Positions 24,827-32,854 of a stretch of 64,000 nt of DNA are shown here, one piece after another. This DNA is from Planotetraspora mira (GTDB lineage Bacteria; Actinomycetota; Actinomycetes; Streptosporangiales; Streptosporangiaceae). The position numbers and the translations under genes are program-made. The stretch is taken from the NCBI RefSeq assembly GCF_016863275.1, contig NZ_BOOO01000007.1:56345-120344 (forward strand). The letters are read 5' to 3'. Every line of letters starts with the position of its first letter. Positions within the stretch are counted from its first letter, which is position 1. The notes under the pieces are model-generated. The model was not told where the DNA came from. It was given only the letters and a program-made list of their open reading frames with translations, and did not search any database.

Positions 24827-25127
24827 TGATGGTGCCGCCGCTCTTGATGGTGCTGACCAGCTTGGTGACCGCCGGGTCCCCGATGAAGACCTGGAAGGGG
24901 ATCAGCACCACGTCGGGAGCCGTGGCGCGGGCGCGGGCGGCCAGCCCCACGTGGCAGACCACGACGTCGGCGTCGGCCGGGATCGAGTTGACCGGGGTGT
25001 GCTCCACCTGGACCTGCGCGCTCTTCAACTGCTTGCGGAGTTGGCTGGCGAGCATGACGCTGCTGCCCATGCCCGCGTCGCAGGCCACGACGATCTTGTG
25101 GACGTCCTTGCTCTCGATGCTGGACAT
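24819..25127 (-). CDS. PTS EIIB component (mannitol type)
   Basis: A 102-residue EIIB. Cys16 in KIVVACDAGMGSS is the phosphocysteine of the P-loop-like motif. The remaining fold matches mannitol IIB (VNSIPADADVVVCHVGLA). ATG 25127 has AGGAG 8 bases upstream; the GTG at 25133 is too close to that site. Phosphorylates the incoming polyol with EIIC. Confidence 0.92.
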   Translation of the reverse strand: MSSIESKDVHKIVVACDAGMGSSVMLASQLRKQLKSAQVQVEHTPVNSIPADADVVVCHVGLAARARATAPDVVLIPFQVFIGDPAVTKLVSTIKSGGTING

Positions 25128-25129
25128 GG

Positions 25130-26299
25130 TCACGTCTCCTTGGTGGCGGGCACGGACTCGCTGCCGATCGCGCCGTCGGTGTGGGTGGCTGTTCCGGTGC
25201 CGGTCTCGTCCTCGGGCAGGGCGCCGGGCTCGGCCTCCGCCCGCTCGTCGCCGTTCTTCCTTCCGAAGCCCAGCAGTGCCGACGCGACCGCGAACGAGAC
25301 CGCGGCGGCCACGACGATTCCGGCGATGACCCCGAAGTAGCCGCCCTTCGGGGTGACCGCGAAGTAGGCGAAGATGCTGCCCGGTGACGGCGAGGCGATG
25401 AGCCCGGCACCCGTGACCAGGAAGGTGAGGATGCCCGCGGCGCCACCGGCGATCGTGGCGAGGATGAGACGGGGCTTCATGAGCACGTACGGGAAGTAGA
25501 TCTCGTGAATGCCGCCGAGGAACTGGATGACTATCGCCGCCGGCGTGCTGGCCCGCAGCGCCCGAGGCCCGAACAGCATATACGCCAGGAGGAGGCCCAG
25601 ACCGGGGCCGGGGTTTGACTCCAGCATGAACAGGATCGACTTGCCGACGCCGGCCGACTCCGCCACGCCGAGCGGGGTGAGCACGCCGTGGTTGATCGCG
25701 TTGTTGAGGAACAGGACCTTGGCCGGCTCGATCAGGACCGACGCCAGCGGCAGCAGGTCATGGTGGACCAGCCACTCCACGACGTTGCCCGCGGCGTCGG
25801 TGATCGTGCGGACGACCGGCCCGATGGCCCAGACGCCCAGGATGGCCATGATTCCGCCGACGATGCCCGCGGAGAAGTTGTCGACGAGCATCTCGAAGCC
25901 CGCCTTGATGCGGTCCGCGAACAGCCTGTCGACCTGCTTGATCACGAACGCCCCGAGGGGACCCATGATCATGGCGCCGAGGAACATCGGGACGTCCGCG
26001 CCGACCACGACGCCCATGGTCGCGACGGCGCCGACGACGGCGCCGCGCTGTCCGTGCACCATGCGGCCACCGGTGTATCCGATCAGCACGGGAAGCAGGA
26101 CGGTGATGATGGGGCCGACCAGTTCGGCCAGGGTCGCGTTGGGCACCCAGCCTGTCGGGATGAACAACGCGGTGATCAGGCCCCACGCGATGAACGCGCC
26201 GATGTTGGGCATGATCATGCCGGCGAGGTGACCGCCGAATCGCTGGACGGTCGCCCGAATCCCGGTCCCCTGGACCGGCGGTGTATAGGGAGTGGCCAA
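25130..26299 (-). CDS. PTS EIIC component, mannitol family permease
   Basis: A 389-residue membrane permease. RFGGHLAGMIMPNIGAFIAWGLITALF opens the first helices, NNAINHGVLTPLG is the conserved cytoplasmic loop, and QFLGGIHEIYFPYVLMKPRL carries the GGIHEIYFPY motif of mannitol IIC. A hydrophilic tail of ~55 residues follows the last helix where MtlA has its IIB domain. TTG start with GGAAGGAG 9 bases upstream. Substrate is inferred to be mannitol or a related polyol. Confidence 0.92.
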   Translation of the reverse strand: MATPYTPPVQGTGIRATVQRFGGHLAGMIMPNIGAFIAWGLITALFIPTGWVPNATLAELVGPIITVLLPVLIGYTGGRMVHGQRGAVVGAVATMGVVVGADVPMFLGAMIMGPLGAFVIKQVDRLFADRIKAGFEMLVDNFSAGIVGGIMAILGVWAIGPVVRTITDAAGNVVEWLVHHDLLPLASVLIEPAKVLFLNNAINHGVLTPLGVAESAGVGKSILFMLESNPGPGLGLLLAYMLFGPRALRASTPAAIVIQFLGGIHEIYFPYVLMKPRLILATIAGGAAGILTFLVTGAGLIASPSPGSIFAYFAVTPKGGYFGVIAGIVVAAAVSFAVASALLGFGRKNGDERAEAEPGALPEDETGTGTATHTDGAIGSESVPATKET

Positions 26300-26320
26300 C
26301 TGAATGTGCTCCTTCCGGGG

Positions 26321-26341
26321 AGCCGGCCTGGCAGGCCGGCT
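26321..26341. repeat. GC-rich hairpin between PfkB and EIIC genes
   Basis: AGCCGGCCTG and CAGGCCGGCT, a perfect 10-bp inverted repeat around one base, in the 72-base spacer. In a long operon such a stem could tune the level of the kinase mRNA relative to the transporter mRNA. Confidence 0.6.
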
Positions 26342-26371
26342 GGGTGGTGCCGGGTGGTTACGTGCCGCTTC

Positions 26372-27313
26372 TCATCCCCCGGACATAAGCGGCTGGGCCG
26401 GATCAGGAGTGCTGATCCGGACGGCTGAGCGATCGATGTCGGCTGGGGCTGGCATCCGGCTTCCCGGCAGGCCCACGGCGGCGCTCGCCCAGGCGAGACC
26501 TTCCGCCAGGGCCGTCTCGCCGGTCGCGCCCGCGGCCAGAAAGCCGGCGAGCATGGCGTCGCCCGCCCCCACACTGCTGCGCGGCTCCTCGACGGGGCAC
26601 CTGCCGTACCAGACCCGGTCGCCCTCCAGGAGGAGCGCGCCGTCCGCGCCGAGGCTGGTGAGCACGGAGCGCGCGCCCATCGCACGCAACTTCTCGGCGG
26701 CGTCGATGACGTCGCCGAGGCAGGCGATCGGCGTCCCGGTCGCCTCCGCGAGCTCCTCGCGGTTGGGCTTGACGAGGGTGGGGCCGGCGGCGACGGCCGC
26801 GACGAGGGCGGGCCCGCTCGTGTCGATCGCCGTCTCGATGCCCGCGGCGGCGAACCTGCGGCACAGTCCCGCGTACACCTCGACGGGCACTCCGGGCGGC
26901 AGGCTGCCCGAGGCGACGACCCAGTCGGCCGACTCCGCCGCGTCGAGCACCGCGCTCGCCAGCGTGTCGAGCTCGGCCGGCGTGAGCGCCGTGCCCGGCT
27001 CGTTGATCTTGGTGACCGTTCCGTCGGGCTCGGCGAGCGTGACGTTGGACCGGGTCGCCCCGCCCACGGGAACGGGGATCATGTCGATGCCCTCGGCGGA
27101 CAGCAGGCCGACGAGCTGCCGCCCCTCGTCGCCCCCGAACGGGATGACCGCGCACGAACGCACCTGATTGGCCAGCAGCGCGCGCGAGACGTTGACGCCC
27201 TTGCCGCCGGGGTCGAGATGGGCGGCGGCCGCCCGGATGACCGCTCCCCTGGTGAGCGAGCCGACCTCTATCGCACGGTCCAGGCTCGGGTTCAGCGTCA
27301 GTGTGAGGATCAT
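26372..27313 (-). CDS. PfkB-family 1-phosphofructokinase-like kinase
   Basis: A 313-residue sugar-phosphate kinase. MILTLTLNPSLDRAIEV is the standard FruK/LacC start, GGKGVNVSRAL the first PfkB signature, and SSVGAGDAMLAGFLA the second, containing the catalytic base Asp. It would phosphorylate a ketose phosphate such as fructose-1-phosphate or tagatose-6-phosphate. Stop and start codons overlap with the DeoR gene by 4 bases, so kinase and regulator are co-translated. Confidence 0.92.
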   Translation of the reverse strand: MILTLTLNPSLDRAIEVGSLTRGAVIRAAAAHLDPGGKGVNVSRALLANQVRSCAVIPFGGDEGRQLVGLLSAEGIDMIPVPVGGATRSNVTLAEPDGTVTKINEPGTALTPAELDTLASAVLDAAESADWVVASGSLPPGVPVEVYAGLCRRFAAAGIETAIDTSGPALVAAVAAGPTLVKPNREELAEATGTPIACLGDVIDAAEKLRAMGARSVLTSLGADGALLLEGDRVWYGRCPVEEPRSSVGAGDAMLAGFLAAGATGETALAEGLAWASAAVGLPGSRMPAPADIDRSAVRISTPDPAQPLMSGG

Positions 27314-28071
27314 GCGCGGACGACCTCCGGTCCGGCGGCGGCGAGGTCCGCCGCCAGCTCGAGATCGAGGCCGGCGTCGCTGACGATCACGTCGATGTCC
27401 GACAAGGTCGCGAACCGGGCCAGGTAGTTGCTGGAGAACTTCGTGTGGTCGGCCAGGAGCACGGACCGCTGCGCCGAGGCGACCATGGCCCGCTTGATCG
27501 CGGCCTCGGACGGGTCGGGCGTCGTCAGCCCCCGGGCGACCGAGCAGCCGTTGGTCGCCATGAAGGCCACGTCGACGTGCAGTTGCGAGAGCTGCTGGAG
27601 CGCCCAGTCCTCGACGGTCGCCAGCGTCCTGCCGCGAACCCTGCCGCCCAGCAGGAACACCGTCAGGTTGGGGCGGGTCGCCAGCACGGTCGCCAGGGGC
27701 GGCGAGTTGACGATGACGGTGAGCTCGCGGTCGGGCGGAAGCGCCTGGACCAGGCGGCCGGTGGTGGTGCCCGCGTCGATGACGATGGCTCCGTCCTGGG
27801 GCAGCTCGGCGAGGGCGGCCTTGGCGATGCGCTCCTTCTCGGCGGTCATGACCTCGTCACGCGTCGCCACGGCCGGCTCGAAGCCGAGCCGTTCGACGGG
27901 GATGGCGCCGCCGTGCACGCGTCGCAGCACGCCCGCGCGTTCGAGGACGGTCAGGTCCCTGCGGATCGTCTCGGTCGTGACGCCGAACTGCTCCGCCAGG
28001 GTCACCACGTCGACACGTCCGGCGGCACGGGCCTCACGGAGGATTTCCTGCTGCCGTTCCTCGGCGTACAT
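27310..28071 (-). CDS. DeoR-family repressor of the PTS operon
   Basis: A 253-residue DeoR regulator. MYAEERQQEILREARAAGRVDVVTLAEQFGVTTETIRRDLTVLERAGVLRRVHGGA is the diagnostic N-terminal helix-turn-helix. The C-terminal sugar-phosphate sensor has IDAGTTTGRL and LADHTKFSS. First gene of the operon and probably its repressor, relieved by a sugar phosphate. Phased half-sites in front of it fit autoregulation. Confidence 0.93.
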   Translation of the reverse strand: MYAEERQQEILREARAAGRVDVVTLAEQFGVTTETIRRDLTVLERAGVLRRVHGGAIPVERLGFEPAVATRDEVMTAEKERIAKAALAELPQDGAIVIDAGTTTGRLVQALPPDRELTVIVNSPPLATVLATRPNLTVFLLGGRVRGRTLATVEDWALQQLSQLHVDVAFMATNGCSVARGLTTPDPSEAAIKRAMVASAQRSVLLADHTKFSSNYLARFATLSDIDVIVSDAGLDLELAADLAAAGPEVVRA

Positions 28072-28088
28072 CCTGTTGGTTCACCGCC

Positions 28089-28138
28089 GTTTCATGTTGT
28101 TTCGCCTTTGTTTATACCCGTCTCTGTTGGGCCGTCAA
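28089..28138 (-). promoter_or_regulatory. Promoter and phased DeoR half-sites of the PTS operon
   Basis: On the minus strand TTGACG (28133-28138) and TATAAA (28111-28116) are 16 bases apart, the best promoter in the window. Three AAAC half-sites (on the plus strand GTTT at 28089, 28099 and 28110) repeat every 10-11 bases across and downstream of the -10 hexamer, in an AT-rich patch. This matches phased direct-repeat operators of DeoR-type regulators. Assignment to the DeoR protein is inferred. Confidence 0.65.
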
Positions 28139-28370
28139 GAGGTCGACACATGGTGTTTGCAGGGTCGTAATACAGGGGCGTAAGTAGGAGCCCCGGATGT
28201 CTCCGCACTCGGCCCGGTGGGCCGGCCGCCGGGCCCGTACGATGGGCGAGCCCGTTGAGGGCGCGTCCACTACGGCTTATGCGCCGCCCGCACGTGCCGT
28301 CGCCTCGGCGCCCCGCGGAGCGGAGGATGAGGAGATCACATGGCGGGCCCACGGGTGGGCGGCTGAGTCC

Positions 28371-30107
28371 ATGACCTCTTCGCACCTCATCGAGACCGTT
28401 CCCGAGGCGACTCCCCCGCGCCGCTGGTTACGCCGGACCCTCCTCGGCCTCGGGGTGGCCGCCGCGGCGGGGACGGTCGGTTACTGCGCGGCCGCGGGTG
28501 CGCTGGCGGGCGAGGTCCTGCCGGGCACCCGTGTCGCTGGCGTCGACATCGGCGGCCTGTCCCCCGCGTCCGCGGAGGCGGCACTGCGGCAGGGAATCGC
28601 GAAATCGGCCGAACGGCCGCTGATCGCCCACCTCGGGCCCGCCGGCTCGGACACCGTCGACGGGCGCGAAGTCCTCCCGCCGGGCGAGATCGGACTGTCG
28701 GTGGACGTCCCGGGAACCGTGGCGGACGCCGGAGCGGGATGGCCGACCCCGGTCGCGGTGGCCCGCGTGCTGCTCGGCGGGCAGGAGGTCGCCCCGCGCG
28801 TGGCCGTCGACGGTGAGCGCCTCACCGCACGCGTCGCCGAACTGGCCGCGGCGATCGACGTCCCGGTGCGGGAGGGCTACGTCGGCTACCGGGGCCTCGA
28901 ACCCCGCGTCACGCTTCCGAAGGACGGACGCGCGCTCGACCAGGCGGCGGCCGCGCGGTCGCTCCGCGCGGCCTATCTGCACTCGCAGGAGCCGGTCCGG
29001 CTGTCTGTCGGCGTCGTCAGCCCCCAGGTCTCCGCCGCGGTGATGCGCCGTGTCGCGCAGACCACCGCGCGTACGGCCGTCGCGGCTCCCTTCACCCTGA
29101 GGAACGGTTCACGCGAGGTGGTGCTGAGCCGGCAGGACCTCGCGGCCGACCTGCGCTTCGTCGCGGCCGGCAGGGACGTGATGCGCCCGTCGTTCGACGC
29201 GGACGAGGCCGCCGCGGCCTTCAGGTCGGGGCTCATCGGCGACGACCGCGCCCCCAGGGACGCCACCTTCGAGATCGTCGAGGGCAGGCCACGTGTGGTC
29301 CCGTCGCATACCGGGCAGGCGATCGACGCCGACGGCCTCGGCCGCATCGTCTCCGGCGTTCTCACGGACGGCGGGAGCCGGACCGTCGACGTGCCGGTCA
29401 CGAAGGGCGCGCCACGGCTGACCACCGCGCAGGCGCGCAAGCTCGGGGTCGCCGAGCAGGTGAGCTCCTTCACCACCTACTATCCGTGTTGCGCCCCGAG
29501 AGTCACCAACATCCACCGCATCGCCGAGATCGTGAACGGTCACCTGGTCAGGCCCGGGGAGACGTTCTCCCTCAACGGGCTGGTGGGCAGGCGCGACCTC
29601 GCGCGGGGGTTCGTCGAGGCTCCGATGATCCTCGACGGCAGGTACGTGAACGACGTCGGCGGCGGCGTCTCCCAGTTCACCACCACGATGTTCAACGCCG
29701 TCTTCTTCGGCGGCTTCCAGGACGTCCAGCACACGCCGCACTCGTTCTACATCTCCCGGTATCCGGCGGGGCGGGAGTCGACGGTCTCCTTCCCGCAACC
29801 CGACTTCCGGTGGCGCAACGACTCTCCGTACGGAGTCTTCATCACGACGTCGTACACGAACACGTCCGTCACGGTGCGGTTCTGGAGCACCAAGCGGTTC
29901 GACGTCGAGGCGGAGAGTTCCGCGCGCTACGACGTGAAGGGCTTCCCCACGCTGGCCGACGACGGTCCCGAGTGCATCCCGATGACGGGCGTCGACGGAT
30001 TCACGATCGACGTGTGGCGGATCTTCAAGAAGGACGACGAGGTGGTCCGCAGGCAGAGGTTCCGGACGACCTACACGCCGGAACCTCAGCTCACCTGCCG
30101 TCCGTGA
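28371..30107 (+). CDS. VanW-family membrane-anchored protein
   Basis: About 578 residues. One transmembrane helix (about 25-45) anchors a large extracellular part. Two repeats of the YoaR-like peptidoglycan-binding module follow, beginning GTRVAGVDIGGLSPASAEAALR. The VanW domain is C-terminal: SSFTTYYPCCAPRVTNIHRIAEIVNG, GETFSLNGLVGRR, GGGVSQFTTTMFNAVFFGG. VanW is linked to vancomycin-resistance clusters but its biochemical function is unknown. The frame is open to 28197, so the start is uncertain; 28371 places a natural N-terminus before the membrane helix. Confidence 0.85.
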   Translation: MTSSHLIETVPEATPPRRWLRRTLLGLGVAAAAGTVGYCAAAGALAGEVLPGTRVAGVDIGGLSPASAEAALRQGIAKSAERPLIAHLGPAGSDTVDGREVLPPGEIGLSVDVPGTVADAGAGWPTPVAVARVLLGGQEVAPRVAVDGERLTARVAELAAAIDVPVREGYVGYRGLEPRVTLPKDGRALDQAAAARSLRAAYLHSQEPVRLSVGVVSPQVSAAVMRRVAQTTARTAVAAPFTLRNGSREVVLSRQDLAADLRFVAAGRDVMRPSFDADEAAAAFRSGLIGDDRAPRDATFEIVEGRPRVVPSHTGQAIDADGLGRIVSGVLTDGGSRTVDVPVTKGAPRLTTAQARKLGVAEQVSSFTTYYPCCAPRVTNIHRIAEIVNGHLVRPGETFSLNGLVGRRDLARGFVEAPMILDGRYVNDVGGGVSQFTTTMFNAVFFGGFQDVQHTPHSFYISRYPAGRESTVSFPQPDFRWRNDSPYGVFITTSYTNTSVTVRFWSTKRFDVEAESSARYDVKGFPTLADDGPECIPMTGVDGFTIDVWRIFKKDDEVVRRQRFRTTYTPEPQLTCRP

Positions 30108-30123
30108 CCCGGGACCGGGGCGC

Positions 30124-31599
30124 TCAGCCCTTCCACTGGGCGCCGCGGGCGTCCCAGTCGGTGTAGGTGTAGGGGTTGTCGAACACCTTCGTCTCGGGGA
30201 CGTCGGGGTTCATGCCCTTCGCCCACGCCTCCTCGCCCAGCGCGCCGACGAGGTGCTCGACGGTGCTCTCGACGCTTCGCCTCGCGGCGGCGAGGTCGAT
30301 TCCGACCAGCCGGTGGTCGAGCTTGACGATCCGCCCGTTGACCACGACGGTGTGCACGTCGCCGCGCTGCGCCTGGAAGGCGACGTGCCCGTACGGGTTG
30401 AACAGCGGGAACATCACCGGCGAGTGGTCGTTCTTGATGAGGACGACGTCGGCCTTCTTGCCCACCTCCAGGCTGCCGACCGCTCCGTCCAGGCCCAGCG
30501 CCCGGCTTCCGCCGCGTGTGGCCCAGTCGACGACGTGTTCGGCGCGGAGATGGGCGTGGGTGATCGTCTCCTGCTTGCCGTGCGCCTCGAAGTGCTCCCT
30601 CGACCTGTCCGCGCCGAGCGTGGTGCGCATCGCGGAGAACAGGTCGCCGCTCCACCACACGCTGGTGTCCATCGACAGGGACACGGGGATGTCGTGCCGG
30701 CGCAACCGCCAGGTGGGCGGGTAACCCTGGCCCGCGCTCTGCTCGCTCTCCGTGGACACCGAGACCGAGCCGCCGGTGGCGGCGATCCGGTGGTAGGAGT
30801 CGGGGCTGAGCGTCGCGGCGTGGACGTAGACGGTCTCCGGCGTCATGAAGCCGTTCTCGTGCATCAGGCGGATGCCGTCGTCGTTGGTCGCGCCCCAGAC
30901 GCCCGCGTGGGTGGTGACGGGGACGCCGAGCTCACGGGCGACCTCGAAGGCGGCCCGTTCGGGGAACTCCGGGTCGCCGGTGACGTCGAAGGCCATCTGG
31001 AACCCGAGCATGTCCCCGCGCCCGTGGATCCGGCGGCCGACGAAGTCACGGAACTCGGGAGTGGTGGACCACGCCCACGGGCCCTGCTGGATGTTGCCGT
31101 AGGCGAGGACGAAGCGGCCGGGGACCGCCTCGAGCGCGTCGACCGCGGCGTCCGCGTGGTCGACGGTCTGCAGGCCGTGGGACCAGTCGACGGTGGTGGT
31201 CACGCCCGAATCCAGGGCCTCGATCGCCGCCAGCAGGTTGCCCGCGTGGACGTCCTCGGGGCGGAAGACCTTCCCCCATTCGAGGTAGTACCAGACGAAA
31301 TACTGGGTGAGCGTCCAGTCGGCGCCGTATCCGCGCATCGCCGTCTGCCACATGTGGCGGTGCGTGTCGATCATGCCGGGCATGACGATCCCGCCGGCGG
31401 CGTCGATCTCGAGGGTGCCCTCGGGGACCTCCAGGCCGTGCCCGACGGCCGCGATGCGCTCGCCCACCACCAGCACGTCGGCGTCGCGCAGAATGTCGTG
31501 CCGGTCGTCCATCGTCAGGACGGTGCCATTCCGGAACACCACCGGCCGTCCCGGTCCGAGGTCACCGCGGCTCGTGTCGTGGGTGGTCGTCGTGCTCAT
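30124..31599 (-). CDS. Amidohydrolase-family deaminase/hydrolase (AtzB/8-oxoguanine deaminase-like)
   Basis: A 491-residue metal-dependent hydrolase. Metal ligands are expected at His80 and His82 (DTHRHMWQ), the His in VPVTTHAGVWG, the His in VYVHAATLSP and the Asp in SLSMDTSVWW. The C-terminal composite domain ends GSLEVGKKADVVLIK. Relatives remove amino or chloro groups from triazines or purines. The ATG at 31599 is preferred over 31665, which lacks family similarity before it. Divergent from the IclR gene with a shared dyad, so probably part of the same catabolic regulon. Confidence 0.88.
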   Translation of the reverse strand: MSTTTTHDTSRGDLGPGRPVVFRNGTVLTMDDRHDILRDADVLVVGERIAAVGHGLEVPEGTLEIDAAGGIVMPGMIDTHRHMWQTAMRGYGADWTLTQYFVWYYLEWGKVFRPEDVHAGNLLAAIEALDSGVTTTVDWSHGLQTVDHADAAVDALEAVPGRFVLAYGNIQQGPWAWSTTPEFRDFVGRRIHGRGDMLGFQMAFDVTGDPEFPERAAFEVARELGVPVTTHAGVWGATNDDGIRLMHENGFMTPETVYVHAATLSPDSYHRIAATGGSVSVSTESEQSAGQGYPPTWRLRRHDIPVSLSMDTSVWWSGDLFSAMRTTLGADRSREHFEAHGKQETITHAHLRAEHVVDWATRGGSRALGLDGAVGSLEVGKKADVVLIKNDHSPVMFPLFNPYGHVAFQAQRGDVHTVVVNGRIVKLDHRLVGIDLAAARRSVESTVEHLVGALGEEAWAKGMNPDVPETKVFDNPYTYTDWDARGAQWKG

Positions 31600-31674
31600 C
31601 GTGCCCCACTTCTTCCCTGGGCCTTCATCCGCCGCCGCGGGGGATCGCGGCACACGGGCCTCCACGGACGAATG

Positions 31675-31687
31675 TCCGTAGAGCGGT
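31675..31687. promoter_or_regulatory. IclR-site candidate 1 (TCCG-N5-CGGT)
   Basis: Located 76 bases upstream of the amidohydrolase start. It overlaps a second dyad, ACGGAC-N4-GTCCGT (31664-31679). It shares the TCCG-N5-CGG pattern with the sites at 31779 and 32789. Confidence 0.4.
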
Positions 31688-31778
31688 CAACGCAATGTGG
31701 ATGTAACAATGAGGTGAGCTACCGCCCCTGTCAAGGGTGCCGGGGGAGCACAAATCGCGGCCTCACCCTCTCCTCCGA

Positions 31779-31791
31779 TCCGACATACGGA
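31779..31791. promoter_or_regulatory. IclR-site candidate 2 (TCCG-N5-CGGA)
   Basis: Located 60 bases upstream of the IclR start. TACGGACAT here is the exact inverse of ATGTCCGTA at 31672-31680, so the two promoter-proximal sites face each other across the divergent spacer. Confidence 0.45.
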
Positions 31792-31851
31792 CATCACGCC
31801 GCACCACGGTTAGAGTCGGATGGCCAGCGAACCGACACGAAAGAAGCCCAC

Positions 31852-32652
31852 ATGGCGCGCAAGGACACCGGACCGGACTTCATCGAGGCGCTCGCGCGCG
31901 GCCTCGATGTGATCAAGGCGTTCCAGCCGGGGCGGCCCGTCATGTCCCTCACCGAGGTGGCGACCGCCGCGGAGCTGGCCCGCCCGACGGCGCGCCGGAT
32001 CCTCCTCACTCTCGAGGAGCTCGGTTACGCCAGGAGCGAGCAGGGCGGCTTCGCCCTCACGCCGCGCATCCTGGAGCTCGGGGTCTCCTACGTGCACTCC
32101 ACCGGGCTGTGGGAGATCGCCCGCCCGCACATGGAACGGCTCGTGACGAGGACGCGGGAGTCGTCGTCCATCGCCCAGCTGGACGGCTCCGACATCGTCT
32201 ATGTCGCACGCGTGGCCGTGCCGAAGATCGTCACCTTGTCGGTGAGCATCGGGACGCGCTTCCCCGCCCTGCAGACGTCGCTCGGGAAGGTCCTGCTGGC
32301 GGGCCTCACCCCCGCCGAGGTCGCCGAGGTGCTCGCGGAACCCAGCCGGTCGGGGATCTCCGCGCGCCGTCAGCCCTCGCCAGACGAGCGGGAGGCCGAG
32401 CTCCGGGACGTGCGGGCCAAGGGCTGGGCGCTGACCGACCAGGAACTGGCGCTCGGCATCCGGTCCGTGGCCGTGCCCCTGCGCGACGGGACCGGCCGGG
32501 TCGTCGCGGCGCTCAACGTCAACGCCCACGCCGCCGAGACGCCGGTCGAGAAGCTCACCGAGGAGCACCTGCCGCTCCTGCTCAGGACGGCCGGGGCGAT
32601 CAGCGCCGACTGGGCGCTCTACGAGTCGATCCCGCAGGTGACCGCGTCCTGA
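31852..32652 (+). CDS. IclR-family transcriptional regulator (PcaR/PcaU-like)
   Basis: A 266-residue IclR protein. Winged helix at about 8-70 (EALARGLDVIKAF; SLTEVATAAELARPTARRILLTLEELGYA). The effector domain has GTRFPALQTSLGKVLLAGL and LRDGTGRVVAALNVNAHA. Subgroup features match regulators of aromatic-acid degradation (PcaR, PobR). The ATG at 31852 is the natural start; the long open frame running in from 30253 is antisense to the amidohydrolase. It is divergent from the amidohydrolase and precedes the CoA-transferase operon. Confidence 0.92.
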   Translation: MARKDTGPDFIEALARGLDVIKAFQPGRPVMSLTEVATAAELARPTARRILLTLEELGYARSEQGGFALTPRILELGVSYVHSTGLWEIARPHMERLVTRTRESSSIAQLDGSDIVYVARVAVPKIVTLSVSIGTRFPALQTSLGKVLLAGLTPAEVAEVLAEPSRSGISARRQPSPDEREAELRDVRAKGWALTDQELALGIRSVAVPLRDGTGRVVAALNVNAHAAETPVEKLTEEHLPLLLRTAGAISADWALYESIPQVTAS

Positions 32653-32743
32653 CGCCGCGCGGGTCCCTGAGCGGTCCCGGCGCGGGCGGCGGGCGGCCCT
32701 CGTCCCATCCCCCGAAGTGCCAGGAAACGGGCGCGCCGGCACC

Positions 32744-32833
32744 TTGACAGGACGGTTGGCGGCGCGCAGACTGCCAGACGGACAGTCGTCCGCTCAACGG
32801 ACGAGCGGGTCGATCGGCCAACGATCAATCGTT
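32744..32833 (+). promoter_or_regulatory. Promoter and operator region of the CoA-transferase/extradiol dioxygenase operon
   Basis: TTGACA (32744-32749) and CAGACT (32767-32772) are 17 bases apart. Downstream lie a perfect 7-5-7 dyad (32786-32804) containing TCCG-N5-CGGA, and a second dyad AACGAT-N2-ATCGTT (32820-32833) next to the ribosome site AGAGGGG. Roadblock-type repression by the neighbouring IclR protein is inferred. Confidence 0.55.
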
Positions 32834-32854
32834 CAGAGGGGAACCCGCTTCTTC

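Noticed and set aside
28197..28370. Upstream extension of the VanW protein
   Set aside because: The segment has no family similarity, no clear ribosome site and lies before the expected membrane anchor; kept only as a start uncertainty.
30253..31851. Long plus-strand open frame in front of the IclR gene
   Set aside because: It is antisense to the amidohydrolase and made of low-complexity Arg/Asp/Val/Gly-rich sequence; the IclR domain starts at the ATG at 31852.
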